This document shows, piece after piece, positions 39,529-47,564 of a stretch of 47,623 nt of DNA. A model generated the notes under the pieces. It searched no databases and was not told where the DNA came from. It was given only the letters and a program-made list of their open reading frames with translations. This DNA is from a virus, in IMG/VR virus record IMGVR_UViG_3300036791_000741, positions 1-47,623 of that record; one strand, written 5' to 3'. The stretch's first letter is position 1, and each line of letters begins with the position of its first letter. The translations under genes were made by a program, and so were the position numbers.

Positions 39529-40338
39529 TTATTGCCGGGCATCAGCCTCCCGCGTCAGCTCTGCCAGCTCCTTCATGATCGGCTTCAGGTCGTCGCGCTG
39601 ATGCGGCAGCAGGCGCTGCCACAGCACGGCGAACGCTGCGCGCCCGTGGCCCGCCGCCATGCGCGCCTCCTCCTCCAGCGACAGCTCGCGCTCGTCAGGG
39701 ACCGCCTCGTCCGTCGTTGAGTGGCTCTCAGTTTCGGACGAGGCGGTCGTCGCCGCCGATGTCGAGGTTGGTACTTGGGCCGGCGGCGAACCGTCGTCGA
39801 TGATCTCTCCGGTCTCGTGGTCGTGTGGCTGCATCACATTGGGCGCCGGCGGTGGTGGGCGACGGGCGCCCGGCACGCTGTCGACCTCGCTCTCGTCGAG
39901 GAAACCAAGCCCGCTGATCGACAACGTCACCCGGCGCTTGGCCTTGGTGATCGCCTTCATCACCGCGTTCGAACGCACCTCGCCCTTGAGCGCCGCCGAG
40001 AACGGCACGACGCCGAGGTCCTCGTCGCTGCGGCCATCGCGATCGATCGCCTTGACGTGGATCGTCAGCATGTCGTCGCGCACCTCTTGGCTGATGATGC
40101 TGATCGAGATGCCGTGTATCTTGCGCAGCTGATCGGCGGCATCGCGCTTGGCGTAGAGCGACAGTTTGCCCTGCAGCGTGATGTAGGCGAACGGCTGGGT
40201 GTGCGGGTTGAGCCCGAGCGACTGGCACAGCTGCACGTAATAGCGCGTGCGCTCCTCGGGGTTGAGCTTGGCGAGATCGCCGCGGGTGATCACGTCCTCG
40301 ATGACGTTGCCGCTGGCGGCGCGCGTTGGGACGGTCAT
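39529..40338 (-). CDS. RecT/Bet-like single-strand annealing protein
   Basis: 269 residues from ATG 40338 (RBS GGGAGGATTTG, TGATG overlap). Core pattern of phage annealases: YVQLCQSLGLNPHTQPFAYI, KLSLYAKRDAADQLRKIHGI, then SNAVMKAITKAKRRVTLSIS and GLGFLDESEVDSV. It would coat single-stranded ends made by the YqaJ-type exonuclease encoded upstream and anneal them to homologous DNA. The C-terminal 90 residues are Pro/Ser/acidic low complexity, possibly for SSB or partner binding. Confidence 0.85.
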   Translation of the reverse strand: MTVPTRAASGNVIEDVITRGDLAKLNPEERTRYYVQLCQSLGLNPHTQPFAYITLQGKLSLYAKRDAADQLRKIHGISISIISQEVRDDMLTIHVKAIDRDGRSDEDLGVVPFSAALKGEVRSNAVMKAITKAKRRVTLSISGLGFLDESEVDSVPGARRPPPPAPNVMQPHDHETGEIIDDGSPPAQVPTSTSAATTASSETESHSTTDEAVPDERELSLEEEARMAAGHGRAAFAVLWQRLLPHQRDDLKPIMKELAELTREADARQ

Positions 40339-40577
40339 CAAATCCTCCCAGGGTGGCTGCAGGTCACCATCTCGACGATCATGTTGCGGTGGTACTGCGG
40401 CAGTCCTTTGCCGGTGAGCACCTTGCCGATGTCCGCGTCCCAGATGGACTTGAACATCTCGCAGGCGATCTCATCGTCGAACAGATACTGCTCTGTGAAC
40501 GGGTGACGAATGCCGGCGTCGAGCGCGGTCGCATAGATCGTCGCGCACCAGGCCGCGATGAAACATTCTGGGATCAT
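40338..40577 (-). CDS. Small hypothetical protein of the recombination operon
   Basis: 79 residues (MIPECFIAAWCATIYATALD, HPFTEQYLFDDEIACEMFKS). Helical, Cys-containing. Its stop overlaps the annealase ATG (TGATG). Function unknown. Confidence 0.7.
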   Translation of the reverse strand: MIPECFIAAWCATIYATALDAGIRHPFTEQYLFDDEIACEMFKSIWDADIGKVLTGKGLPQYHRNMIVEMVTCSHPGRI

Positions 40578-40783
40578 TGTGCGGCCTCCCTGATCTCGAT
40601 GCGGTAGACTTCCTCGTCGGCGTCGGGTGCCTGAGCAGCCAGCGATGCGGTGCGGATGTAGACGCGCTCGCCGATCGACGGAAACGTCGGGAAGCCGTCC
40701 CAGTATTCGGGCCCGGCCGTCGAGAACAGATCGCCGGGCCGGAGGTCTCGGCCGAGCACGGGCGTCGCATTGATGCGGATCAT
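40574..40783 (-). CDS. Small hypothetical protein
   Basis: 69 residues from ATG 40783 (MIRINATPVLGRDLRPGDLF, STAGPEYWDGFP, ERVYIRTASLAAQA). Small beta-barrel-like pattern (L-x-PGDLFS, VYIRT). ATGA coupling on both sides. Confidence 0.7.
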   Translation of the reverse strand: MIRINATPVLGRDLRPGDLFSTAGPEYWDGFPTFPSIGERVYIRTASLAAQAPDADEEVYRIEIREAAQ

Positions 40784-40956
40784 TGATGTTGCCCCTTGTT
40801 CTGCGCGAGACGCAGCCGTGTCGGTAGCACGACGGTCCAATTGCAGTCGTCGCAGCAGCGCCCCTCGTTGACCGGGGAGGCGTTGTTGCCGCGTGTCCAG
40901 CCGAACGGCGTTGGCTGGACGGACTCGCGACAGATGCTGCAGGTCAAAAGGATCAT
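40780..40956 (-). CDS. Small zinc-finger-like protein
   Basis: 58 residues: MILLTCSICRESVQPTPFGW, then CCDDCNW. The CxxC and CxxC pairs with aromatic residues suggest one zinc site. Function unknown; ATGA coupled. Confidence 0.7.
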   Translation of the reverse strand: MILLTCSICRESVQPTPFGWTRGNNASPVNEGRCCDDCNWTVVLPTRLRLAQNKGQHQ

Positions 40957-41741
40957 TGTGCGCTCTCCCTGAGTGACAGGTAGCCTCTGCGATCGCGGGT
41001 GATCTGGACGCCGTAGCCGAAGCACTTCTTGGCGTCGGGCGGCACGATGTTCTTGAGCACCTTGGTGGCGTCGTCGGTGAGCTGCGCCGCGTCCTTGTTG
41101 GCCAGCCAAGTGGTGGCATTGGCCGCCCACAGGTTGTTGCCGGTCATGTCGTATTGTTTGCTGGCGTCGATCGGCGACGGCGCCGCCGGCAACGCCACCG
41201 GCGACACCCGGCGCGCGACGCAGTCCATGAACATCCGGCCGCGCCGGACCATCTCGGCGATGTAGGCGTCGTCGCGGTCGATGTACTCGACGATCGGCTC
41301 GTTGGCTCCCATGATCACCGACAGCGCGCACTGGTTGGCGCCGGTGATCTCCATCTGCCATTGCAGCTGCGGCTGATAGCGGTCGATCACCACCTCCAGC
41401 GGCTCGCGGCCGCCGACATGCTTGCACTCGATCGGGCAGCTCAGATCGGCACACCAGCCGTCGAGCGTACAGGCCGCCCAGTTGATCCTCGGATGCACGA
41501 CCACCCGGCCGCGGCTGGTCACCGGCATCTGGTTCTTCTGCTCGAACCAGTCGAGATTGAGCTGCTCGGTCGCCTCGCCGAGGCGCACCGGCCAGACGTG
41601 GCGCAGGTCCTCCTCCTCGGCCTCTCCGATCATCTCCCGGTACAGCCGGTCGATGGCGACGGGATCGCCCTTCATCAGGCAGGCGATGCGCGACCCGGTC
41701 AGCTTGCCGGCGCGCGCCTGGAGCTGCTCAGCCGTGAGCAT
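40953..41741 (-). CDS. YqaJ-type exonuclease
   Basis: 262 residues from ATG 41741, which overlaps the upstream gene's end by 14 bp. YqaJ/lambda-exo pattern: GKLTGSRIACLMKGD at the start, HPRINWAACTLDGWCAD, the catalytic IECKHVGG (Glu-x-Lys) and QLQWQMEITGANQCALSVIM. It would resect 5' strands to give 3' tails for the annealase encoded downstream. Size fits the family. Confidence 0.88.
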   Translation of the reverse strand: MLTAEQLQARAGKLTGSRIACLMKGDPVAIDRLYREMIGEAEEEDLRHVWPVRLGEATEQLNLDWFEQKNQMPVTSRGRVVVHPRINWAACTLDGWCADLSCPIECKHVGGREPLEVVIDRYQPQLQWQMEITGANQCALSVIMGANEPIVEYIDRDDAYIAEMVRRGRMFMDCVARRVSPVALPAAPSPIDASKQYDMTGNNLWAANATTWLANKDAAQLTDDATKVLKNIVPPDAKKCFGYGVQITRDRRGYLSLRESAQ

Positions 41742-41982
41742 CGACCGGCTCGGGGCTCGGAGGTGATGGCGGCGCGACATTCACCAGCTGGTCGGTCGCG
41801 ATCCTGGTGGCCGCCACCTGCGTCAGCAGCCAGACGCTGCCGTCATCGCACAGCGCCATCGCCAGGAAGGGGCTGCCCTGCGGCAGCACCGCGATCTGGA
41901 TCACCTTGCGCGGCGCCGGCTGCGCCTTGTGCGCTGGGGCCGACTTGTTTTTTGCGGCAAAAGTTTTGGGCTTCGATTTCAT
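41728..41982 (-). CDS. Small basic hypothetical protein, first gene of the leftward operon
   Basis: 84 residues from ATG 41982 (RBS GGAGGGC). N-terminus rich in Lys/Ala/Pro (MKSKPKTFAAKNKSAPAHKA), then a beta-hairpin-like stretch (IQIAVLPQGSPFLAMALCDD). A putative operator lies about 100 bp upstream. Confidence 0.65.
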   Translation of the reverse strand: MKSKPKTFAAKNKSAPAHKAQPAPRKVIQIAVLPQGSPFLAMALCDDGSVWLLTQVAATRIATDQLVNVAPPSPPSPEPVDAHG

Positions 41983-42080
41983 CGGGTTGCCCTCCTCGGG
42001 TGCCGCCGGCCCGGCTGGAACCTCCGTGCGAACACAGGGAGCCCCGAGGGGGCACCGGGCCGGCGGCTCTGTCGTCTTAT

Positions 42081-42093
42081 CCAACTCAATTGG
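42081..42093. promoter_or_regulatory. Operator-like dyad OL
   Basis: CCAACTCAATTGG, with half-sites CCAACT and CCAATT around a central C. It resembles the perfect CCAACTGAGTTGG at 43125-43137 and lies upstream of the leftward recombination operon, where a phage repressor would act. Confidence 0.6.
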
Positions 42094-42248
42094 AAAGGTC
42101 AAACGACAGTCGTGACTGGGCCATCAAATTATTTTGCAACTGACGGGCAAAATTGGTCAGTCTTGTTGTAGACACTTCCGAACTTCGGTGGGATCATCGC
42201 ACCGTCATCGAAATTATATTGAGCCGTCGTACTGGGAAGGAGCACCCC

Positions 42249-42752
42249 ATGCACTGCGGTTTTGTGCGTGCCAAACGGAACATCGACTACACGCCGCACG
42301 GCACGGTCAGGAAGGGCGAGCTGGGCATCATTGTCGGGGACGACGGCCATGTGCGGTGGCTGAAAAAGCATCGCCGCATGACGGACTGGGGCAATCAGAC
42401 GTTTCCAGAAACAGATGAGATCGAGCGCGTTCGTGCCCCGCTGTGCATCACGCGGTGGCAGCTGGCGGCTGCGGGCTTCGTATTTTGCGGCCTGCTGTTC
42501 GCGGCATTCCTGCTGCCACGACCGTTCTATCTGCCGGCGCTTCACACCACCAGGACCGGCCACGCCCTGGAGCAGTGGTACATGGGCCACCATCCACCGC
42601 ATTTGTTTGAACGTGTCGTGGTCGGCGCCAACGGCACGACCTGGCTCGTCACCTTTGAGCGGATTGATGGCCACAAACTGCGGGTGGCGGCGCGCTACGA
42701 ACTCACGCCGGCTCAGGTTGAGGTGGAGCTGCGGCGTCTAAATGCGTCTTAG
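42249..42752 (+). CDS. Single-pass membrane protein
   Basis: 167 residues from ATG 42249 with a strong RBS (GGAAGGAGCACCCC). The soluble N-terminus (KRNIDYTPHGTVRKGELGII, DDGHVRWLKKH) includes a small SH3-like pattern. A transmembrane helix follows (LAAAGFVFCGLLFAAFLLPR), then an outside domain. It overlaps the convergent repressor gene by 50 bp. Possibly a lysogeny-conversion or superinfection protein; unproven. Confidence 0.65.
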   Translation: MHCGFVRAKRNIDYTPHGTVRKGELGIIVGDDGHVRWLKKHRRMTDWGNQTFPETDEIERVRAPLCITRWQLAAAGFVFCGLLFAAFLLPRPFYLPALHTTRTGHALEQWYMGHHPPHLFERVVVGANGTTWLVTFERIDGHKLRVAARYELTPAQVEVELRRLNAS

Positions 42753-43038
42753 CGATGGCCTGCATCTGCTTCGTCATGGTCATCGAGTGTTTGGTGTTGC
42801 GGTAGATGTAGTCCATCGAGATCATCGGGAACAGTTCGCACAGCTGGCGCGCGGTGCGCCAGTACATCGCGTAGCCCTTCTCGTAGTTTATCCAGGTCGA
42901 GTAGTTGACGGCGACGCCCTTCGCGTTCAGCCAGCGCTGAAACTCGGCGGCCTTCATGCCGGTGGACTGTCGGATCGCCCGCACACGCTCGCCCATGTCG
43001 GGCTCGACGGCCTCGTCGCCATTCGAGTACAGCTTCAT
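42703..43038 (-). CDS. CI-like repressor (XRE HTH)
   Basis: 111 residues from ATG 43038 (RBS GGAAGG). HTH at about residues 17-66: MGERVRAIRQSTGMKAAEFQ, AVNYSTWINYEKGYAMYWRT, then ARQLCELFPMISMDYIYRN, a standard XRE layout ending with the Tyr-rich segment of this subgroup. Divergent from the Cro-like gene with dyads between them, as in a lambda-type switch. No protease or dimerisation domain follows, so inactivation is unlikely to be by self-cleavage. Confidence 0.8.
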   Translation of the reverse strand: MKLYSNGDEAVEPDMGERVRAIRQSTGMKAAEFQRWLNAKGVAVNYSTWINYEKGYAMYWRTARQLCELFPMISMDYIYRNTKHSMTMTKQMQAIAKTHLDAAAPPQPEPA

Positions 43039-43150
43039 CAATGTTCCTTCCCGGTTCCATCGGGACTCAGACCTTAACATCCAATTTAATTTGATGCGAG
43101 AGAAACTTTCCGGCCTTGCACAGTCCAACTGAGTTGGCTATAGCTGGCCG
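43039..43150. promoter_or_regulatory. Switch region with operators
   Basis: 112 bp between divergent repressor and Cro-like genes. CCAACTGAGTTGG (43125-43137) is a perfect dyad around a central G; CCAATTTAATTTG (43081-43093) is a weaker related site. GGCTATAGCTGG just before the rightward start may contain a -10 element. Confidence 0.65.
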
Positions 43151-43399
43151 ATGGGAAAGAACCTGCGCACGGCGCGAACCGTCATCGCCGCCCTCGGCGG
43201 CACGCCCAAGGTCGCCGCCCTCACCGGCGCCAAGTACTCGCGCGCCTTCAACTGGCTGAGCAAAGGCTACTTCCCGTCCTGGACCTACCTGCTGATCACC
43301 AAAGCGCTCGCCGAGCGCGGGCTCACCGCATCCCCCAGCCTGTGGCCGGGCATGGAGAGGCCCGCCGACCAACCCTCGACCCGGCACGGTCATGCATGA
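43151..43399 (+). CDS. Cro-like small regulator
   Basis: 82 residues (MGKNLRTARTVIAALGGTPK, VAALTGAKYSRAFNWLSKGY, FPSWTYLLITKALAERG). The xxGGTxKVAALTG...AxxNWLxKGxFP pattern is that of YdaS/Cro-type HTH proteins. It opens the early rightward operon opposite the repressor. Overlaps the GcrA-like gene by 8 bp. Confidence 0.75.
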   Translation: MGKNLRTARTVIAALGGTPKVAALTGAKYSRAFNWLSKGYFPSWTYLLITKALAERGLTASPSLWPGMERPADQPSTRHGHA

Positions 43400-43838
43400 C
43401 TGGAACGAAACCGAGATCGGCGACCTGCGGCGCCTGTGCGCCGAGGGCTGCAGCGCGCGCGTAATCGCCGACTGGCTCGGCATCACCCGCAACGCCGTCA
43501 TCGGCAAGGTCGCGCGCATGGGCCTGCATCTTCCCGGGCCCGAGCCCAAGCCGAAGTCGAAGGGCAAGCGCAGCCACCATCGCAAGCCACCGCCGCCTCA
43601 GGCTATCCCGGCGCCGCGCGCCAGGTTTCCCGAACCCAGCCGCACCAAGCATGGCCAGCCCGAGCTGCACGCCTCGCCCTGCCTGATCACCGACCTGACC
43701 GAGAACGCCTGCCACTGGCCGATGTGGAACCACCAGGAGCGCGACATCCGGGCGAAGCTCTACTGCGGCGGCATGGCGGTCGAGGGCTCGAAGTACTGCC
43801 CGCACCACGCCTGGCTCAACGCGCGAGGAGCGTCATGA
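43392..43838 (+). CDS. gcrA: GcrA-family cell-cycle regulator homologue
   Basis: 148 residues. Residues 4-48 match the GcrA DNA-binding domain (WNETEIGDLRRLCAEGCSAR, then ITRNAVIGKVARMGL). A Pro/Lys linker follows, and the C-terminus retains the Cys/His segment (CHWPMW at 107-112, LYCGG, KYCPHHAWL at 135-143) used to bind sigma-70 domain 2. In alphaproteobacteria GcrA activates promoters carrying CcrM-methylated GANTC sites. Phage copies could redirect host transcription. ATGA coupled to the next gene. Confidence 0.87.
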   Translation: MHDWNETEIGDLRRLCAEGCSARVIADWLGITRNAVIGKVARMGLHLPGPEPKPKSKGKRSHHRKPPPPQAIPAPRARFPEPSRTKHGQPELHASPCLITDLTENACHWPMWNHQERDIRAKLYCGGMAVEGSKYCPHHAWLNARGAS

Positions 43839-44410
43839 CGCGAAAATCTGACGTCGTTGTTCAGCTGCCCAATGGGCGCTCGCGCGAACATTGGGCTGGC
43901 CTCATCACCAACGCATGGCGGGAGCAATTGCCCAGCATTTTCGAAACCGGAAATCTTCTGGAGGCCGCGAAGTGTGAACTGCCACACGGCGAATTTCTAA
44001 AGATGGTGAAAGAGCGCCTGCCGTTCAGCCGACAGGTGGCTCACAGATTGATGGTCATTGCGGACAGTGACAACCTGCGAAATGTGGACGTGCATCCACA
44101 TTTACCCGTCGCCTGGACCATTTTGTACCAGCTAACAAAACTCACGGAGGAGCAATTTGACAAGGGTATCAAGAGCGGTGCCATTCATCCCGCAATGGCG
44201 ACTAAGGAGGCGCGTGCGTTACGTGGGCTCGAACCACGTAAAAAAAAAGACAGCGCGGGGACCACAATAGCTCAATTGCGCGAAACCCTAACCCCGCTGC
44301 TGCTCGCACTGCCCAAAGATGAACGACGATTGGAAATTACCAGGATTATGGGTGCGGCTGATATGAGCACCCACGACTGGGTAAACACAATAACACTTGG
44401 GAGGAGATAA
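43835..44410 (+). CDS. DUF3102-like helical protein of the low-GC module
   Basis: 191 residues from ATG 43835. Central region LLEAAKCELPHGEFLKMVKE then RLPFSRQVAHRLMVIADSDN resembles the DUF3102 pattern: an L-x-x-AK-x-x-LPHGxFxxxxxxxLPFSxRTAxxLMxIA core. The C-terminus is Lys-rich then helical. It precedes the GHKL ATPase gene by 4 bp, so the two are likely one module. G+C is visibly below that of neighbouring genes. Confidence 0.75.
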   Translation: MTRKSDVVVQLPNGRSREHWAGLITNAWREQLPSIFETGNLLEAAKCELPHGEFLKMVKERLPFSRQVAHRLMVIADSDNLRNVDVHPHLPVAWTILYQLTKLTEEQFDKGIKSGAIHPAMATKEARALRGLEPRKKKDSAGTTIAQLRETLTPLLLALPKDERRLEITRIMGAADMSTHDWVNTITLGRR

Positions 44411-44413
44411 CTC

Positions 44414-45940
44414 ATGGCCACCAGAAGCAAACTCATGACTACCAGCAGCATGTATAGTATTACGCCGAAACCGGCGATGTTGCGTGGTATACAAAATCAA
44501 CGATGGACGCCGACCGGTGCACTGGCCGAACTGATTGACAACTCGTTTGGTCCCGGCCGAGGCAATGCGACAATCGTGTCAATCGTCTATGACACGGTCG
44601 ATCGCACCTTAACGGTCACCGATAACGGTCAGGGTATGGAATATATCGGCCGGCTTTTCCAGCTCGGAAACACTATTGGTCGCACGGTTGGCGACATCGG
44701 TTATTTTGGGTCCGGCGGCACACAAGCTATCATTTGGCTGCCAGAGTTTGTGTCGGTTGCGACCGAACGCGACGGTATGGTGATGCAAGATAGTATTCGA
44801 TGGGCCGATGTGTTTGAGCTTGACGATTTTGCCGATGTGGCAGTTTCGAACGTATGGCGTAAGGGTTCGTTGGGATTGCCGCAAGGGCACGGCACTGTCA
44901 TCAAGATGAAGTTGCTAAAAAGCCGCAAGCTGCACATTGGAAACTTGGTTCGCGACCTGTCACGGCTGTTTGCTCCTGGCTTGCGCCGAGGAAAGACCAT
45001 TACCTGGGTTCAAGCGAGGAGCGGGGACATAGTTGATGAGCGCAAGCTGGATGATCCATTCGAGGTGAAGGCTGCTCCGGAAAATACGGTGCGCTTCAAC
45101 ATTGTTGTAGAGCATGGCGACGAACATCTGCCGGTTCGCGGGGTCGTGTCGTTCGATGACAGCGTGTCGCACGCCGACTCTGTCATTCACGTCGGTTTTG
45201 TATATCGCGAAATCATGCGCACACGGGATTGTTTCCGGTCGGATGATGAAGCCTTCGATGGCATAGGTGTGTCCGGTTGGCTCGATCTTGGTGATGGATG
45301 GCAGCCTTATCTATCGACCACTAAAGACGGTTTCGATAATCAGCCTCTTTATGATGCTCTTATGGAGCATGTGTTTGGTCATATTCGGGACCTTCTCATC
45401 AAAGCCCAACGCAAAGCTATCAATTTCGAACTCGACAATATTGCGGTTGGACTACAAATGACGTTCGAAAACATCTCGAAAATGAGAGTGAGCGTTCGAC
45501 GTGAGCCGGGGGCTGGCGAGCCCGGCGGTATACCTGGCGAGGGCGAGGGCGGCGGCGGCGGTGAGCATAAACCGCAACCCCACGATGACGGCAAGAACAA
45601 GAAGGATGCCGCTGCTCACATTCGCCTGGTCCCAGAGAATGACGACAAAATGAAGGGCGCGCTCGCGCGGGCTGGTTGGGACGCGGTTGGTATTTTTGTA
45701 GACCTCAATGAAGAACACCCTTATGTGCGCGAGGCAATGAGGCGTCCAGTTAACAGGCCAGCTCTTCATCACATGATTATTGCAGAAATCGCTGCATTAT
45801 TAGCCGGCGATTGCGATCTCCTTAATAAGGCGTTTAGAAAATCAGTTGTTAACGAGTTGGACGGTTGTGATGGGCAGGAAAAAATCCGCAAGCTCATCCG
45901 ATATCTGATCGACAGTGTTCCGGAAAAAAGCGCGGCATAA
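44414..45940 (+). CDS. GHKL (Hsp90/MORC-like) ATPase
   Basis: 508 residues with the Bergerat ATP fold: N-box ELIDNS (residues 39-44), G1 box DNGQG (70-74), G2 box GYFGSGG (96-102), and a later GTVIKM strand. A Gly-rich linker (near 370-385) leads to a C-terminal helical region (AALLAGDCDLLNKAFRKSVV). Such ATPases clamp on nucleic acids or proteins; MORC-like forms occur in bacterial defence loci. No nuclease domain is visible. Lower G+C, and paired with the DUF3102-like gene: may be a lysogen-encoded defence or a replication factor. Confidence 0.82.
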   Translation: MATRSKLMTTSSMYSITPKPAMLRGIQNQRWTPTGALAELIDNSFGPGRGNATIVSIVYDTVDRTLTVTDNGQGMEYIGRLFQLGNTIGRTVGDIGYFGSGGTQAIIWLPEFVSVATERDGMVMQDSIRWADVFELDDFADVAVSNVWRKGSLGLPQGHGTVIKMKLLKSRKLHIGNLVRDLSRLFAPGLRRGKTITWVQARSGDIVDERKLDDPFEVKAAPENTVRFNIVVEHGDEHLPVRGVVSFDDSVSHADSVIHVGFVYREIMRTRDCFRSDDEAFDGIGVSGWLDLGDGWQPYLSTTKDGFDNQPLYDALMEHVFGHIRDLLIKAQRKAINFELDNIAVGLQMTFENISKMRVSVRREPGAGEPGGIPGEGEGGGGGEHKPQPHDDGKNKKDAAAHIRLVPENDDKMKGALARAGWDAVGIFVDLNEEHPYVREAMRRPVNRPALHHMIIAEIAALLAGDCDLLNKAFRKSVVNELDGCDGQEKIRKLIRYLIDSVPEKSAA

Positions 45941-45944
45941 GGAG

Positions 45945-46214
45945 ATGGCGAGCGACCTGTTCGGTCCCGTTCCGCTGCCGCATAAGACCGCGGTTCGAGA
46001 ACGGCTGCTCGCTTTACGTTGCGGTGCTGAGCTTAATTACCAACGAGCCTATGGGCTGACGCGCGCTATTCCGAACAGGCCTGCGAACTGGCAGGCCAAC
46101 GTTCGCGATGAGCTCCACCGGCTTTGGCACAGAGGCTACTTCACCCGGCGCGAGGAAAGCACCGGCATGATCTACACCCGCACCAACAAAAGGGAGGACG
46201 ACAATGGCCAGTGA
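45945..46214 (+). CDS. Small winged-helix-like protein
   Basis: 89 residues from ATG 45945 (a GTG at 45915 is an alternative because GGAG touches this ATG). Sequence MASDLFGPVPLPHKTAVRER, ANWQANVRDELHRLWHRGYF then TRREESTGMIYTRTNK suggests a winged helix ending in a wing hairpin. Likely DNA-binding; overlaps the next gene by 11 bp. Confidence 0.65.
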   Translation: MASDLFGPVPLPHKTAVRERLLALRCGAELNYQRAYGLTRAIPNRPANWQANVRDELHRLWHRGYFTRREESTGMIYTRTNKREDDNGQ

Positions 46215-46554
46215 CATCCCGATGCCGCGTGATCTCACCCCGGAGCGGCCAGCACCGCCTGACCGTTCGCCCTATGCGCCGAAGCACGAGCGGATGGTGC
46301 TCGACGCCGTCGAGAAGACGCTCACCACCTCGCCGGCCAATCACGGCGGCAGCATCGACTACGGGCCGCTAGAGACCATCAAGACCCAGCTCAAGCGCCT
46401 CACCCACCGGCAGATGCACGAGGTGGTCCGCGAAATCTTCGCCGCCAAGGAGAAGGCCGGACGCGGCGAGGGCAACAAGTCGGTCGACGCCGCCTCGACC
46501 ATCACCAAGGGCGAACTGGCCGACGTGCTCGATCGCTTCGCCTATGGCGACTGA
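46204..46554 (+). CDS. Hypothetical phage protein
   Basis: 116 residues (MASDIPMPRDLTPERPAPPD, YAPKHERMVLDAVEKTLTTS, LKRLTHRQMHEVVREIFAAK). Pro-rich start and helical body. Position upstream of the replication gene suggests replication or regulation; no family recognised. Confidence 0.65.
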   Translation: MASDIPMPRDLTPERPAPPDRSPYAPKHERMVLDAVEKTLTTSPANHGGSIDYGPLETIKTQLKRLTHRQMHEVVREIFAAKEKAGRGEGNKSVDAASTITKGELADVLDRFAYGD

Positions 46555-46559
46555 GGCCG

Positions 46560-47084
46560 GTGAGCAGTCGCCCGTGGATGCCGTTCTATCCCGGCGACTT
46601 CACCGCCGACACTCTGCATTTGAGTGACGCCGAGGTGGGCAGCTACGTGCTTCTGATCGTCCATTACTGGGCCCATGGCGGCCTGCCCAACGACGACGGA
46701 CGGCTCCAAGCAATTGCTCGGAGCGACGATAAAAAATGGCTCAAAACTCGTGAAGCACTTGCTTCGTTTTTCTATGACGGCTGGCATCACAAGCGGATCG
46801 ACCACGAACTTAAGAAGCAGCGGATAATATCGGCAAAACGGGCACTTGCCGGTCACAGAGGAGGCCTCAAGTCGGGCCTGACGAGGCTCGTTTCCGAGCG
46901 GGTTCCAAAACGAAGCAAACGGCAAGCAACTACAACCACATTTGCTAAGCCTTCCTTTGTGACTGAGTCAGAGCGTGCCGGGCCGCCGCAAGCGGCCAGC
47001 GATGAAGCGGAGCGGGTGAAGCGGCCAGCGGACTTGACCCGCGCCGAGATCGACCAACAGCTGGCGAACAGGAGAGGGAAATGA
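46560..47084 (+). CDS. DUF1376 replication-initiation-like protein
   Basis: 174 residues with a GTG start at 46560. N-terminal MSSRPWMPFYPGDFTADTLH, then LSDAEVGSYVLLIVHYWAHG and GLPNDDGRLQAIARSDDKKW is the DUF1376 signature of YdaU-type phage proteins, found beside helicase loaders. The C-terminal half is basic low complexity (KRSKRQATTTTFAK). It would act in replication initiation. ATGA-coupled to the next gene. Confidence 0.8.
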   Translation: MSSRPWMPFYPGDFTADTLHLSDAEVGSYVLLIVHYWAHGGLPNDDGRLQAIARSDDKKWLKTREALASFFYDGWHHKRIDHELKKQRIISAKRALAGHRGGLKSGLTRLVSERVPKRSKRQATTTTFAKPSFVTESERAGPPQAASDEAERVKRPADLTRAEIDQQLANRRGK

Positions 47085-47347
47085 CCACGACCAAAAAGCG
47101 CAAAGTCGCGAAGTCCAATGGCAGCTTCACCGCCTACACCGACCACGACCGGCTGAAGAAACTCACCACCGAGAGCACGATCCTCGCCGAGTATCGCCGC
47201 CTCAAGCTGCAGCCGGTGACGGCCGGCCGGCTGCTGCTGTCGCCCGCCTTGGTCGAGGTGCTACAGACAATGGAACTCGAGGCGCGTGACAAGCCCCAGG
47301 ATATGCCTGGGCACCCTGTGGGCCAGCATGGTGGCGGCGATGCCTGA
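47081..47347 (+). CDS. Small basic hypothetical protein
   Basis: 88 residues (MTTTKKRKVAKSNGSFTAYT, DHDRLKKLTTESTILAEYRR). Lys-rich N-terminus. Overlaps the next gene by 8 bp. Function unknown. Confidence 0.65.
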   Translation: MTTTKKRKVAKSNGSFTAYTDHDRLKKLTTESTILAEYRRLKLQPVTAGRLLLSPALVEVLQTMELEARDKPQDMPGHPVGQHGGGDA

Positions 47348-47564
47348 ACAACGCATGGGCGGCCTCGTACCGGAGAGTACGAGGCCTTGGGATGGTCACC
47401 TCTCGCCCGGTGCGGTCGGGTTTAAGTTCAATCCCGGCTCGCCCGTACCGGGCGGGGCGCTGTACGGGCAGCGTCGAGGTCCCACCACGCTGAGCCTCAA
47501 GCTCAAAGCGTGGTGGGATCACCTGTCAGGTGATGCACCGCGGAACCGGAGCCAGCTGGCATGA
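47340..47564 (+). CDS. Small early protein, full-length counterpart of the left-end fragment
   Basis: 74 residues from ATG 47340 (MPEQRMGGLVPESTRPWDGH). Its residues from GFKFNPGSP to SGDAP are identical to the left-end gene fragment; it then ends RNRSQLA. Contains palindromic DNA (ACCACGC...GCGTGGT) in the shared part. ATGA overlap with the next gene. Confidence 0.7.
   Translation: MPEQRMGGLVPESTRPWDGHLSPGAVGFKFNPGSPVPGGALYGQRRGPTTLSLKLKAWWDHLSGDAPRNRSQLA
47415..47541. repeat. 127-bp terminal direct repeat, right copy
   Basis: Identical to 1-127. The sequence continues for 82 bp past the repeat, into a different gene from the one found at the left end. Confidence 0.9.

Noticed and set aside
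37629-39542. A 637-codon minus-strand open frame and several plus- and minus-strand frames across the array
   Set aside because: All three minus frames and several plus frames are open because the 5-nt pattern has few stops; the predicted peptides are His/Pro/Ala low complexity, and the frame runs antisense or out of phase through the RAMP-like gene.
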